A DNA stretch of 35,716 nucleotides. It comes from Lachnospiraceae bacterium. Its GTDB lineage: Bacteria; Bacillota; Clostridia; Lachnospirales; Lachnospiraceae. This document shows positions 17,324 to 25,723 of this stretch, in pieces. Below the pieces are notes generated by a model. That model searched no databases, was not told the DNA's origin, and saw only the letters and a program-made list of their open reading frames with translations. The stretch is from assembly GCA_022763925.1 (NCBI GenBank), contig JALERW010000005.1, positions 1 through 35,716 on the forward strand, given 5' to 3'. How positions within the stretch are numbered: the stretch's first letter is position 1; the number at the start of each line of letters is the position of its first letter. The position numbers were made by a program, and so were the translations under genes.

Positions 17324-17332
17324 ATTATAACA
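17324..17332 (-). promoter_or_regulatory. Extended -10 promoter of the small membrane protein / ybjQ unit
   Basis: Minus strand TG-T-TATAAT, a perfect -10 with TGn extension; no good -35 is seen. It lies about 40 bp before the start codon at 17284. Confidence 0.6.
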
Positions 17333-17391
17333 CAGTTGTCTCTCTGTGTCTCTTACGATTTTCTTTCTTTGCGCTTTTTCTCCATTTTTTC

Positions 17392-17420
17392 TTGTACTTC
17401 CTCATCGGAAGGTATATGAT
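17392..17420 (+). promoter_or_regulatory. Sigma-A type promoter of the ProX-like gene
   Basis: TTGTAC (17392-17397), a 17-bp spacer and TATGAT (17415-17420). The predicted transcript starts only a few bases before the AGGAGG at 17429-17434. Confidence 0.7.
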
Positions 17421-17442
17421 TGTCACACAGGAGGACTGCATT

Positions 17443-17994
17443 ATGAATGAACTGCATATAGACAAGACACTGTATACCGGACGGCCTTCCGATACCGGAA
17501 GACTGCCCAGGGAGCTGCGCACCTACGATCTCTTAGATCAGCTTTCCATTCCCTATACACGGGTGGATCATGACGCAGCCATGACCATTGATTCCTGCCA
17601 GGGTGTGGATGAACTGCTGGGTATCCATATCTGCAAGAACCTTTTCCTGTGCAACCGGCAGAAGACGGACTTCTACCTTCTGCTCATGCCCGGCCATAAG
17701 CCGTTCAAAACAAAGGAGCTGTCCGCTCAGATCCACACGGCACGGCTCTCCTTCGCTCCGGAGGAATATATGGAAGCATTCATGGACCTTACTCCCGGTT
17801 CCGTCAGTGTCATGGGGCTTATGAACGATAAGGAAAACCGTGTACAGCTTCTCATCGACCGGGATGTGCTGAAGGACGAATACTTCGGCTGCCATCCGTG
17901 TATCAATACCACCAGCCTGAAAATGCGCACAGAGGATATGATACAGAAATTTCTCCCGGCGGTAGGACACACACCGGTTTATGTAACACTGTAG
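17443..17994 (+). CDS. proX: Prolyl-tRNA deacylase / editing-domain protein (ProX/YbaK superfamily)
   Basis: A 183-residue free-standing editing domain. Recognisable segments are YDLLDQLSIPYTRVDHDAA near the N-terminus, CKNLFLCNRQKTDFYLLLMPG, the lysine of GHKPFKTKEL, LTPGSVSVMGLMND and the C-terminal FGCHPCINTTSLKM. These fit the ProXp-ala/PrdX group, which hydrolyses Ala-tRNAPro made by mistake by prolyl-tRNA synthetase. The ATG at 17443 is preceded by AGGAGG at 8 nt; the frame is open upstream, but that part overlaps the promoter. It converges on the nudix gene with 27 bp between stops and no clear terminator. Confidence 0.9.
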   Translation: MNELHIDKTLYTGRPSDTGRLPRELRTYDLLDQLSIPYTRVDHDAAMTIDSCQGVDELLGIHICKNLFLCNRQKTDFYLLLMPGHKPFKTKELSAQIHTARLSFAPEEYMEAFMDLTPGSVSVMGLMNDKENRVQLLIDRDVLKDEYFGCHPCINTTSLKMRTEDMIQKFLPAVGHTPVYVTL

Positions 17995-18021
17995 ATGACA
18001 CACTGCTCCCGCCGCCTGCGC

Positions 18022-18582
18022 TTACAGGGCGCGGGCTCTCTCAATCACCCGACGATATACCGGAAGCATGTGCGCTTCTGTCACGTATTTCTCCAGCTCA
18101 GATACGGGAATCCATCCCACCCTGCTGTTCTCCCCCTGACAGACATGGAGCGGCTCTTCTTCATCCGCTTCCAGAAAATAGGTGAGATTCAGGTGGAGAT
18201 GGGCTCCCACAAAACAGCCTCTTTTCCTGTGACGCTTCACTTCAAGAATATCCAGGGCCGACACCTGTTCGCGAATGACCCGAACCGTTCGGATTCCCGT
18301 CTCTTCCATCGCTTCCTTTACCGCCGTTTTCAGTCCATCCCTCTCCCCGTCCGAGTGTCCCCCGGTCCAGGCCCAGGAGTCATAAATATTATGATAGGCC
18401 ATCAGCACCTTCGTCCTCTCACGGTTGAAGATCATGGAGGAAGCGGTCAGATGTGCCAGCCGGCAGGAACGTTCCAGGATCCTGTCCCCAAACAGACGGC
18501 AGCACTCCAGCATAACCTCCCGGTCTGTCTTCTCCTGTTCACACAACGGAAGAAAGGACTCTATTTCTTCTCTGTAATCCAT
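18022..18582 (-). CDS. NUDIX hydrolase
   Basis: A 186-residue hydrolase. After about 45 helical residues the Nudix fold begins (TASSMIFNRERTKVLMAYH), with the Nudix box around residues 74-97: GGHSDGERDG then KEAMEETGI. The catalytic E-x-x-E-E helix is kept, but the box is imperfect (R where the first E of the consensus is expected, K for the R of REUxEExGU). The long N-terminal helix region and WxWTGGHSDG style are seen in a group annotated as isopentenyl-diphosphate-isomerase-like or general NUDIX proteins; substrate unknown. It follows hemW by 22 bp as the last gene of the lepA unit. Confidence 0.88.
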   Translation of the reverse strand: MDYREEIESFLPLCEQEKTDREVMLECCRLFGDRILERSCRLAHLTASSMIFNRERTKVLMAYHNIYDSWAWTGGHSDGERDGLKTAVKEAMEETGIRTVRVIREQVSALDILEVKRHRKRGCFVGAHLHLNLTYFLEADEEEPLHVCQGENSRVGWIPVSELEKYVTEAHMLPVYRRVIERARAL

Positions 18583-18604
18583 ACATGTTCTCCCCTTTGA
18601 CTCT

Positions 18605-19759
18605 CTAATCCTTCAAAAAACCGGCCATCACATAGCTGGCCACATCCAGCCCCCGGTCTGTCAGAAAAATTCTTCCGTCCCGGACGGATAAAAGCCCTTC
18701 CCCTGTAAACCGGCGAAGCTCCGGCCCGTACACACTTCCAACCGTAACCTGGAAGGCCTCCTCAAATGCAGTCTCCGACACGCCCTCCATCCGCCGAAGT
18801 CCAAGAAACATCGTCTCCTCCATCTGCTCCCGCTGCGACAGCAGGATCTCCTCCTCCTCGGTAAAGTCCCCGTTCAGATAGCGTCCCAGATCCCGATGGA
18901 CAGAAAACCTCCGATTATCATAAAGGGATGCCGCTCCGATCCCAAATCCAAGATATTCCACCCGGCGCCAGCAGTTGTCATTATGCCGGCAGATATATCC
19001 TTTTCGTGCATAATTGGAAATCTCATAATGATCATAGCCGGCCGCGGCAAGACGCTCCACAGTATCTGCGTACATTGCCCGCTCTTCCTCCTCCGAAGGC
19101 AGCAGGAATGTCTCCTCTCCCGCCTCTCTTCGCCTGGCATCCTCCCCGTATCGAAGAAAGAAGGGCGTGCCCTCCTCCACGATCAGGCTGTATACCGAAA
19201 AGTGCTCCGGCTGTAAGCGGAGCACCCTGTCAAGCGTATCCGAAAAGCCCTCTCTCGTCTGCCCCGGGAGTGCCGCCATCAGATCCACATTGAGATTATC
19301 AAATCCGGCCCTTCTGGCAATGTCAAAGGTACGAAGAAAGTCCTCCCAGGTATGAATCCTCCCAAGAAGTGCAAGCTCCCGGTCATCCGCGCTCTGAAGG
19401 CCCAGACTCAGACGGGAAAAGCCCATCCTGCGGCAGGCCAGGAGCTGCTCCTTCTTCAGCGTCCCCGGATTGGCCTCCATGGTAATCTCCGCATCTTCGG
19501 AAACACGAAATTCCCGGCGGATGGTATTCAGGATCCTTTCGGTCTGATCCGTGCGAAGAATCGAAGGAGTTCCTCCCCCAAAGAAAACGGATGTCACAAG
19601 ATATTCCTTCTTTCCCCGATTCTTCAGGGTCAGCTCCCGGCAGAGCATCTGTGCATATCGTTCCCGCTCTTCCTCCCCGGCCGGAGCAGAGAGGAAATCA
19701 CAGTATGCGCATTTTCTGATGCAAAAGGGAATGTGAATATAGATTCCCAGTTCCTTCAT
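18605..19759 (-). CDS. hemW: HemW, radical SAM haem chaperone
   Basis: A 384-residue radical SAM protein. The 4Fe-4S motif is C13-x3-C17-x2-C20 in [14 protein letters not shown], followed by VFFGGGTPS, the ITMEANPGT strand, [24 protein letters not shown] and the C-terminal HemN_C winged helix ([18 protein letters not shown]). The length and C-terminus are those of HemW rather than the longer oxygen-independent coproporphyrinogen oxidase HemN. HemW binds haem and is thought to deliver it; clostridia often retain it with little haem metabolism. It lies 28 bp after the M24 peptidase gene in the lepA unit. Confidence 0.93.
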   Translation of the reverse strand: MKELGIYIHIPFCIRKCAYCDFLSAPAGEEERERYAQMLCRELTLKNRGKKEYLVTSVFFGGGTPSILRTDQTERILNTIRREFRVSEDAEITMEANPGTLKKEQLLACRRMGFSRLSLGLQSADDRELALLGRIHTWEDFLRTFDIARRAGFDNLNVDLMAALPGQTREGFSDTLDRVLRLQPEHFSVYSLIVEEGTPFFLRYGEDARRREAGEETFLLPSEEEERAMYADTVERLAAAGYDHYEISNYARKGYICRHNDNCWRRVEYLGFGIGAASLYDNRRFSVHRDLGRYLNGDFTEEEEILLSQREQMEETMFLGLRRMEGVSETAFEEAFQVTVGSVYGPELRRFTGEGLLSVRDGRIFLTDRGLDVASYVMAGFLKD

Positions 19760-19787
19760 ATTCCTTCCTCCCCGGTCATCCGGCAGT

Positions 19788-20873
19788 TCATCCTTCCAGG
19801 GGGATGATCCGAAGACTCTTGTCCTGATGATTCAGCACCTCACAGCCATCCTCTGTGATCAGCACCAGATCCTCTATCCGCACGCCGAATTTTCCCGGGA
19901 GATAAATCCCGGGCTCCACAGAAAAGCACATGCCCGGCTTCAGCACCGCCGTATTCACGGAAGATACGTCTCCCGCCTCGTGGCATTCCAGCCCGATCCC
20001 ATGACCGGTGCGGTGGGTAAAATAAGGCCCGTATCCCATTTCCTCTATGTAGCTGCGCGCGGCATGATCCACATCACAGAACCTGGCTCCCGGCTTTGCG
20101 GCAGCAATTCCTCTTAAATTGGCTTCCAGAACGATCTCATAGACATTTCTTGCCTCTTCACTGACTTCACCCAGAAAAACGGTACGGGTCATATCTGAAC
20201 AGTAGGAATCCTTCCTTCCTCCGATGTCCAGCACCACACTGTCTCCCCTTCTGCCCACGGTGGCGTCATTGGCATGATGGGGATCCGCGCAGTTTGCTCC
20301 AAAAGCGATAATCGCTTCAAAGGAAACTCCCTCACAGCCATGCTTTTTCTGCAGCTGCTCACAGACCCTTGCCAGCTCCTCCTCGGATTTCCCGGATCCG
20401 ACCTGCTCCCAAAGCTCCTTCACCACGATATCATTGATGGCAGAGACCTCCCTCATCCGGCGGATCTCTTCCTCATCCTTGATCTGACGCACCCGGTCCA
20501 CAATCCAGGAGCCATTGACAAACCGACCGTTCTCCCAGAGCTCCATCAGCCGAAGCAGGAACCTTGCCGGCATGTTCTTGTCCACGCCCAGAACCGCATT
20601 CTGATCCAGCAGAGGATAAAGAAGCTCCATGGAATCCTGGGTATCGCTGTACCACAGAATTTCCGTTCCCGGCTCCTCCTTCGCAGGGAACAGCTCGTTG
20701 ATAATCATCCGGCGCGTCCCGTCCGCATGCAGGTACAGGCCATACATGCGCTCGCCCGGAAGCAGCCATTTATCCGTCAGATAATAAATTGCCATCGGGT
20801 CCGTCAAAAGAAGCTGGCCGACGCCCGCCTCCTTCATTCCTTCCAGTACCCTTCTGATCCGTTCTTCCTTCAT
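19788..20873 (-). CDS. M24-family Xaa-Pro aminopeptidase/dipeptidase
   Basis: A 361-residue pita-bread metallopeptidase. Residues 1-125 form the creatinase-like N-terminal domain, and from about 130 the catalytic domain. The five metal ligands are all visible: D216 (LDIGG), D227 (CSDMTRT), H291 ([11 protein letters not shown]), E320 (SVEPGIY) and E334 (RIEDLVLI). It is expected to remove or split residues next to proline in small peptides in the cytoplasm. Length and motifs agree with PepP/PepQ-like proteins of Firmicutes; exact specificity (aminopeptidase or prolidase) cannot be told. It follows lepA by 34 bp. Confidence 0.93.
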   Translation of the reverse strand: MKEERIRRVLEGMKEAGVGQLLLTDPMAIYYLTDKWLLPGERMYGLYLHADGTRRMIINELFPAKEEPGTEILWYSDTQDSMELLYPLLDQNAVLGVDKNMPARFLLRLMELWENGRFVNGSWIVDRVRQIKDEEEIRRMREVSAINDIVVKELWEQVGSGKSEEELARVCEQLQKKHGCEGVSFEAIIAFGANCADPHHANDATVGRRGDSVVLDIGGRKDSYCSDMTRTVFLGEVSEEARNVYEIVLEANLRGIAAAKPGARFCDVDHAARSYIEEMGYGPYFTHRTGHGIGLECHEAGDVSSVNTAVLKPGMCFSVEPGIYLPGKFGVRIEDLVLITEDGCEVLNHQDKSLRIIPLEG

Positions 20874-20907
20874 ACTGTCTTACACCCCTTCTCCGGTCCC
20901 AACCGGA

Positions 20908-22722
20908 TTATTTATCATCCAGCTTCAGCACTGCCATAAAGGCCTTCTGCGGAATTTCCACATTGCCCACCTGACGCATCCGCTTTTTTCCTTCCTTCTG
21001 CTTCTCCAGAAGCTTCTTCTTTCGGGTAATATCACCGCCATAGCATTTCGCCAGCACATCCTTACGCATGGCCTTTACCGTCTCTCTCGCAATGATCTTG
21101 CTTCCCACGGCCGCCTGAATGGGAATCTCAAACAGCTGACGGGGAATCTCCTCCTTCAGCTTTTCACACATCTTTCTCGCCCGCTCATAGGCAGTTCCCG
21201 CAAACACAATAAAGGAAAGGGCATCCACCTCTTCCCGGTTGATGAGAATATCAAGCTTCACAAGCTCAGACGGCTTGTACCCCCTGATCTCATAGTCAAA
21301 GGAGGCATAGCCCCTGGACCGGGATTTCAGCGCATCAAAGAAATCATAGATGATCTCGTTGAGCGGCAGCTCGTATTTTAAAAGAGCCCGGGTTTCCTCC
21401 ATATATTCCATGCTGATATAGGTTCCTCTGCGCTCCTGACACAGATCCATAATGGAGCCTATAAATTCCTTGGTCACCATGATTTCCGCATCCACCACCG
21501 GCTCTTCCATATGATCGATCTCCGAAGGATCCGGAAGGTTGGACGGATTCGTCAGCTCCAGCACATCCCCGTTGGTCTTGTATACCTTATAGACAACCCC
21601 CGGCGCGGTGGTCACCAGATCCAGGTTATACTCCCGCTCCAGGCGCTCCTGAATGATCTCCAGATGAAGGAGTCCCAGAAAGCCGCAGCGGAAGCCAAAG
21701 CCCAGGGCAACGGATGTCTCCGGTTCAAACTGAAGGGAAGCATCATTGAGCTGAAGCTTCTCCAGCGCATCCCGAAGATCCGGATACTTTGCCCCATCCG
21801 CGGGATACATGCCGCAGTATACCATGGGCTGTACCTTCTTATACCCCGGAAGCGGCTCCGCACACGGCCGTTCCTCATCCGTGATCGTATCTCCCACCCG
21901 GGTATCCTTGACATTTTTCAGGCTGGCAGTGATATATCCTACCATTCCTGCCGCCAGCTCCTCGCAGGGAATAAACTGTCCGGCCCCGAAATATCCGACC
22001 TCCACGACCTCTTCCACAGCGCCTGTGGCCATCATACGGATCTTCGTGCCTTTGCGCACTCTTCCTTCCTTGATCCGGCAGAAGACGATAACCCCCTTGT
22101 AGGAGTCATAAAGAGAATCGAAAATCAGTGCCTTCAGAGGAGCATCCGGATCTCCGGTGGGTGCCGGTATCTTTTCCACGACCGCTTCCAGCACCTCCTC
22201 AATATTAATCCCGTTCTTCGCGGAAATCAAAGGCGCATCCTGCGCCTCCAGACCAATGACATCCTCAATCTCATCGATCACTCTCTGAGGCTCCGCGCTG
22301 GGAAGATCAATCTTGTTGATAACCGGGATCACATCCAGGTCGTGATCCAGTGCCAGATACACATTGGCCAGCGTCTGGGCTTCAATTCCCTGCGCCGCAT
22401 CCACCACCAGAATCGCACCGTCGCAGGCCGCAAGACTTCTGGAAACCTCATAATTAAAATCCACATGCCCCGGGGTGTCAATCAGATTAAAAACATATTC
22501 CTCGCCGTCTTTTGCCTTATATATATTCCGGACCGTCTGAGCCTTGATCGTAATTCCCCGCTCCCGTTCCAGCTCCATATTGTCCAGAACCTGAGCCTGC
22601 ATCTCCCGGCTCGTCAGGGTGCCCGTCATCTCAATGATACGGTCCGCCAGCGTGGACTTGCCGTGGTCGATATGCGCAATGATACAGAAATTACGGATTT
22701 TGCTCTGATCGTACTCTGCCAT
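20908..22722 (-). CDS. lepA: Elongation factor 4 (LepA)
   Basis: A 604-residue translational GTPase with G1 AHIDHGKST, the switch region [11 protein letters not shown]3 DTPGHVDF, G4 NKIDLP and G5 SAKNG, then EF-G-like domains and the LepA-specific C-terminal domain ([20 protein letters not shown]...[13 protein letters not shown]). The ATG at 22722 follows AGGAGG by 8 nt; the frame is open 19 codons further up but that part lies over the promoter. EF4 acts on the ribosome, where it has been linked to back-translocation and to 30S assembly. It heads the lepA / M24 peptidase / hemW / nudix operon. Confidence 0.97.
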   Translation of the reverse strand: MAEYDQSKIRNFCIIAHIDHGKSTLADRIIEMTGTLTSREMQAQVLDNMELERERGITIKAQTVRNIYKAKDGEEYVFNLIDTPGHVDFNYEVSRSLAACDGAILVVDAAQGIEAQTLANVYLALDHDLDVIPVINKIDLPSAEPQRVIDEIEDVIGLEAQDAPLISAKNGINIEEVLEAVVEKIPAPTGDPDAPLKALIFDSLYDSYKGVIVFCRIKEGRVRKGTKIRMMATGAVEEVVEVGYFGAGQFIPCEELAAGMVGYITASLKNVKDTRVGDTITDEERPCAEPLPGYKKVQPMVYCGMYPADGAKYPDLRDALEKLQLNDASLQFEPETSVALGFGFRCGFLGLLHLEIIQERLEREYNLDLVTTAPGVVYKVYKTNGDVLELTNPSNLPDPSEIDHMEEPVVDAEIMVTKEFIGSIMDLCQERRGTYISMEYMEETRALLKYELPLNEIIYDFFDALKSRSRGYASFDYEIRGYKPSELVKLDILINREEVDALSFIVFAGTAYERARKMCEKLKEEIPRQLFEIPIQAAVGSKIIARETVKAMRKDVLAKCYGGDITRKKKLLEKQKEGKKRMRQVGNVEIPQKAFMAVLKLDDK

Positions 22723-22756
22723 ATATGATTCCTCCTGCCTGTTTACTGCTGAGGGT

Positions 22757-22786
22757 AGTATAGCATAAATGCAAATCATATGTCCA
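22757..22786 (-). promoter_or_regulatory. lepA operon promoter
   Basis: Minus strand TGGACA (22781-22786), an 18-bp spacer and TATACT (22757-22762), with TGC before the -10 (extended). It lies in the 105-bp gap after spoIIP and separates the lepA unit from the sporulation genes. Confidence 0.7.
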
Positions 22787-22827
22787 GAACCAGAGCGAAG
22801 GTTTCCCCGGCAGGCAGCCGTTTCCGG

Positions 22828-24111
22828 TCACTCTCCTTCAAGCACCATGTGAAGGATCGAAGCCAGCGGTTCCATGGCATTCTTTGCCTCCTCCAGAGTG
22901 TTGGTCTGGGCACCGCATTCCACCAGCATGGCCTTCGGACACAGATGCAGGTTGTAGCGGTAGGTCTTCAGATAGATTTTCCTTGTCACTCCCGGATAAT
23001 ACTGGGCCGCCTTCAGCTGAAGCTGCAGGGTAAATGCCAGATTATCTTCAATATACGGATTGGGCAGATAGGAGATTTCCCCGTTTTTTCTGGAATAGGA
23101 AAGACCATTAAAAAACATGAACTGTGCCGTCTGCTTTCCGTTCACCTCCGTCACCAGACGGGTCCCCTCATCCAGACCGTCCCGGTGCAGATCAATGACC
23201 ACCTGGACGGAAGGATTTTCTTCCAGCACCTGACCGATCCGCTCTCCTGCCATGGTAAATGCCTGATTTCGGTCCTCCTGTCCGTTTACCATATCAAATA
23301 CCTCCCGGTTATGGATCACCCGATAACCATAGGTCTGCTCCAGAAGCTCCGTCAGGTAATCTCCCACCCCTACGATAGTCGTATCCAGATTTCCCGGCTC
23401 TGAATCCACAAAGCCCTCCTGGGAATGCGTATGGTAGATGAGAATCTGGGGGCCTTCCCCGGTCTCATCCAGCGTCATATCCTTCTGAAGCAGTGTTTCG
23501 CCATTGAGGACAGCGCCGCTGACGGCAGTGGATTTATCCACCGTATAGAAGGTATTCAAAAGGAAATCAAAATCAGCCAGCTGTTCCATCGAATATACCA
23601 CCCCCGCGGAAGCAGGAAGTGCCTCCTCCTTCTGCAGCTGTGCTCCCTCCTCCTTCTCTCCCGGCGCTTCTGGCACCTCTTCCTCCACCCGGCCTGCTGC
23701 CTTGCGGTTTTCCAATTCCATTTGCGCTTCTTCGTCTGCCGGAATCTCATCCTGCGCTTCCAGGGCCAGGATACGCTCGTAGGTAGACTGACTTTCATAT
23801 TCCGTATCAAACAGAAGGTATTTCTCTATGTATCCGTACAGCGGCCAGGCATCGTACGCCCTTTTCACAAGAAATTCCGTCCCCGTGGATGCCTCCCCCG
23901 CGTACTCATAAGGGAAGCAAAGGCCGGGCAGAAGCTGCTTCACCGCCAGCTCCTTAAGTTCATACTCCATCCGGTCAAAAAGCTTCTCAAACACCCCTTC
24001 CCTTTGCGCCCCTCCAAGCACCGTATAGCACCTCACCGCCAGATAAATGCCCAACAGTATAATCATAAACCAGAGCAGCTTATAGAATCCCCTGAAAAAT
24101 CCGGGCCTCAT
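22828..24111 (-). CDS. spoIIP: Stage II sporulation protein P (SpoIIP)
   Basis: An N-terminally anchored peptidoglycan amidase/endopeptidase of engulfment. From the ATG at 24111 it has 427 residues: a membrane segment about 10-30, a poorly conserved middle with a Glu/Ala-rich low-complexity stretch, then the SpoIIP catalytic domain with ILIYHTHSQEGF, VVIDLHRDG and the C-terminal LVECGAQTNTLEEA. His and Glu in these three motifs are the expected zinc-site residues. The start is chosen by AAGGTGGTG ending about 6 nt upstream; an ATG at 24150 and a GTG at 24171 in the same frame have weaker sites. It lies downstream of gpr, as in other clostridia. SpoIIP works with SpoIID and SpoIIM, which are not in this window. 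Confidence 0.93.
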   Translation of the reverse strand: MRPGFFRGFYKLLWFMIILLGIYLAVRCYTVLGGAQREGVFEKLFDRMEYELKELAVKQLLPGLCFPYEYAGEASTGTEFLVKRAYDAWPLYGYIEKYLLFDTEYESQSTYERILALEAQDEIPADEEAQMELENRKAAGRVEEEVPEAPGEKEEGAQLQKEEALPASAGVVYSMEQLADFDFLLNTFYTVDKSTAVSGAVLNGETLLQKDMTLDETGEGPQILIYHTHSQEGFVDSEPGNLDTTIVGVGDYLTELLEQTYGYRVIHNREVFDMVNGQEDRNQAFTMAGERIGQVLEENPSVQVVIDLHRDGLDEGTRLVTEVNGKQTAQFMFFNGLSYSRKNGEISYLPNPYIEDNLAFTLQLQLKAAQYYPGVTRKIYLKTYRYNLHLCPKAMLVECGAQTNTLEEAKNAMEPLASILHMVLEGE

Positions 24112-24240
24112 CCATGGCACCACCTTCGCTTTGCATGATATCGGCAGCATATCGTTCCTGCCGTAACGCACGTACTCATAATAATGAAATATATGGACGA
24201 AGCCCCTGTTTTATTCCTGTTTTCCACGATCACACTGCGG

Positions 24241-25194
24241 TCATCCGATCTGAAGCGCCATATTGATCCCCTCTGAAATGGTGAAGCCAATGCGCTTTAC
24301 CGTCTCATCAATGTCCTTCGGTGTCACAAACATCCCGTTCAGCTGCGGAGAGATCAGTTCCCGGATCAGCTGATATTTTTCTGACGCATCCAGCTGGCTT
24401 AAGGTATATCCCAGATCCTTCAGACTTTCCGCCTGACTCATGGCCTCCACGAGATTTTCCATTGTATCATTTACAATCGTCGCGGCATCCACTACCGTCG
24501 GAACACCGATGGCAATCACCGGAATGCCGAGTGTTTCCCTTGTGAGAGCCTGTCTGTGATTACCAACTCCCGAGCCGGGGAAAATACCCGCGTCAGAGAT
24601 CTGGATCGTCCGGTTCAGCCGCCTGGTGCTTCTGGCAGCCAGGGCATCCACCGCGATCATCACATCCGGCCGGGTTCTGTCCACGACTCCCTGGAGAATT
24701 TCCAGTGTCTCCATCCCGGTCTGCGCCATAACTCCCGGGACAATTGCACTGATCCTGTTCACCCGTTCCTGCTCAAACGCCGCCATTCCATACTCATTGA
24801 CAATATGCCGGGTGATCAGAAGATTTCCCACCACATCCGGACCCAGCGCATCCGGTGTCACCTCCCAGTTGCCGAGCCCCACCACAAGCACCGATTTTTC
24901 CTCATCTCCTCCCAGAAGTTCCTTCAGCTTAAGGGCCAGCTCCCTGGAAATCTCCCTGTGATACGCTTCATCCGGCACAGACATATTCGGAGCCTCCAGC
25001 GTCAGATACATCCCCCTGGGCTTTTGCATGACTCTGGATCCGTTCTCTGTTTCGATGATCACACGGGTGATCCGGATATCCGTATCCTTCCGATATTCCT
25101 CGTCAATTTTTACTCCCGGAATTTCCACATGATCTTCCCGGAAACGTTCCTGTGCCTCCAGCGCCAGGTCCGTCCGGATCTGAAATTTTTCCAT
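24241..25194 (-). CDS. gpr: Germination protease GPR
   Basis: A 317-residue member of peptidase family A25, which degrades small acid-soluble spore proteins at germination. It begins MEKFQIRTDLALEAQE with an EIPGV segment at about residues 24-28, the region where the zymogen pro-sequence is normally cut. The core GLGNWEVTPDALGPD and AVDALAARSTRRL carries the two essential aspartates of the family, followed by TIQISDAGIFPGSGVGN. The ATG at 25194 has AAAGGAGG about 10 nt upstream; the open frame extends 20 more codons but has no better site and crosses the promoter. It lies head to head with rpsT, the usual clostridial arrangement, and shows that the organism makes spores. Confidence 0.95.
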   Translation of the reverse strand: MEKFQIRTDLALEAQERFREDHVEIPGVKIDEEYRKDTDIRITRVIIETENGSRVMQKPRGMYLTLEAPNMSVPDEAYHREISRELALKLKELLGGDEEKSVLVVGLGNWEVTPDALGPDVVGNLLITRHIVNEYGMAAFEQERVNRISAIVPGVMAQTGMETLEILQGVVDRTRPDVMIAVDALAARSTRRLNRTIQISDAGIFPGSGVGNHRQALTRETLGIPVIAIGVPTVVDAATIVNDTMENLVEAMSQAESLKDLGYTLSQLDASEKYQLIRELISPQLNGMFVTPKDIDETVKRIGFTISEGINMALQIG

Positions 25195-25217
25195 AGCTAT
25201 GAGTCCTCCTTTTATGC

Positions 25218-25246
25218 TATTTTTTGCAAAAATCCGGGAAATATGT
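25218..25246 (-). promoter_or_regulatory. Possible forespore sigma (SigF/SigG) promoter of gpr
   Basis: Minus strand ACATA (25242-25246), 14 bp, then GCAAAAAATA (25218-25227), close to the SigF pattern GYATA / GGnRAnAnTK (one and two mismatches). No good sigma-A promoter is seen for gpr. gpr belongs to the SigF/SigG regulons in Bacillus, which makes the match more credible. Confidence 0.35.
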
Positions 25247-25247
25247 A

Positions 25248-25276
25248 TTGACATTCCGGAATCTTCCGGATATACT
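25248..25276 (+). promoter_or_regulatory. Strong sigma-A promoter of rpsT
   Basis: TTGACA (25248-25253), a 17-bp spacer and TATACT (25271-25276): a perfect -35 and near-perfect -10 with ideal spacing, as expected for a ribosomal protein gene. Confidence 0.9.
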
Positions 25277-25288
25277 ATATGAGTATGT

Positions 25289-25322
25289 TCACATCAGACT
25301 ATTCGTGTCTCGTCTGCTGTGA
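25289..25322 (+). promoter_or_regulatory. Hairpin in the rpsT leader RNA
   Basis: TCACA-t-CAGAC (25289-25299) pairs with GTCTG-c-TGTGA (25312-25322): ten pairs with one internal mismatch and a 12-base loop, within a few bases of the predicted transcript start. No T run follows, so it is not a terminator. It may stabilise the 5' end or bind S20; neither can be decided here. Confidence 0.55.
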
Positions 25323-25373
25323 CAATGAAGAATTGTATAAGTACTTTAGTTAAGAATATTGGAGGTGTCAGGG

Positions 25374-25637
25374 TTGGCAAACATCAAATCCGCTAAGAAG
25401 AGAATTTTAGTTAACGAAACAAAGGCTGCAAGAAATAAGGCAATCAGATCCAAGGTTAAGACCTATGTCAAGAAGGTGGAAGCTGCTGTAGCTGCAAAGG
25501 ATAAAGAGGCTGCAAATGCTGCTTTACTCGCTTGCATTTCCGAGGTAAACAAGGCTTGCTCCAAGGGTGTATATCACAAGAACACTGCTGCAAGAAAGGT
25601 TTCCCGCTTAACCAAAGCTGTTAACTCTATCGCATAA
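25374..25637 (+). CDS. rpsT: 30S ribosomal protein S20
   Basis: An 87-residue basic protein starting (M)ANIKSAKKRILVNETKAARNKA, which is the standard S20 start, and ending TAARKVSRLTKAVNSIA. The start codon is TTG at 25374, with GGAGG 8 nt upstream; an in-frame TTG at 25359 lies before that site and would add five residues foreign to S20. E. coli rpsT also uses UUG, linked there to autoregulation. S20 binds 16S rRNA helices early in 30S assembly. It is transcribed alone between a strong promoter and a terminator. Confidence 0.97.
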   Translation: MANIKSAKKRILVNETKAARNKAIRSKVKTYVKKVEAAVAAKDKEAANAALLACISEVNKACSKGVYHKNTAARKVSRLTKAVNSIA

Positions 25638-25660
25638 AAAGCACTGAATATATATTTTAT

Positions 25661-25697
25661 AAAAAAGTACCCGGTACCGTCAGCCGGGTACTTTTTT
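25661..25697. terminator. Bidirectional terminator between rpsT and holA
   Basis: AAGTACCCGG pairs with CCGGGTACTT around a 10-base loop (TACCGTCAG region), with an A run on the left and seven T on the right. It ends rpsT on the plus strand and holA on the minus strand. Confidence 0.92.
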
Positions 25698-25723
25698 TAT
25701 CTGAAACATTCTCCCTTCACGTT

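Noticed and set aside
17995-18021. GC-rich inverted sequence between the converging proX and nudix genes as a terminator
   Set aside because: Pairing is patchy, overlaps coding sequence and has no T run on either strand.
21511-22728. Plus-strand open frame of about 400 codons opposite lepA
   Set aside because: The lepA frame is complete and highly conserved; the antisense product has no domain and no fitting ribosome site.
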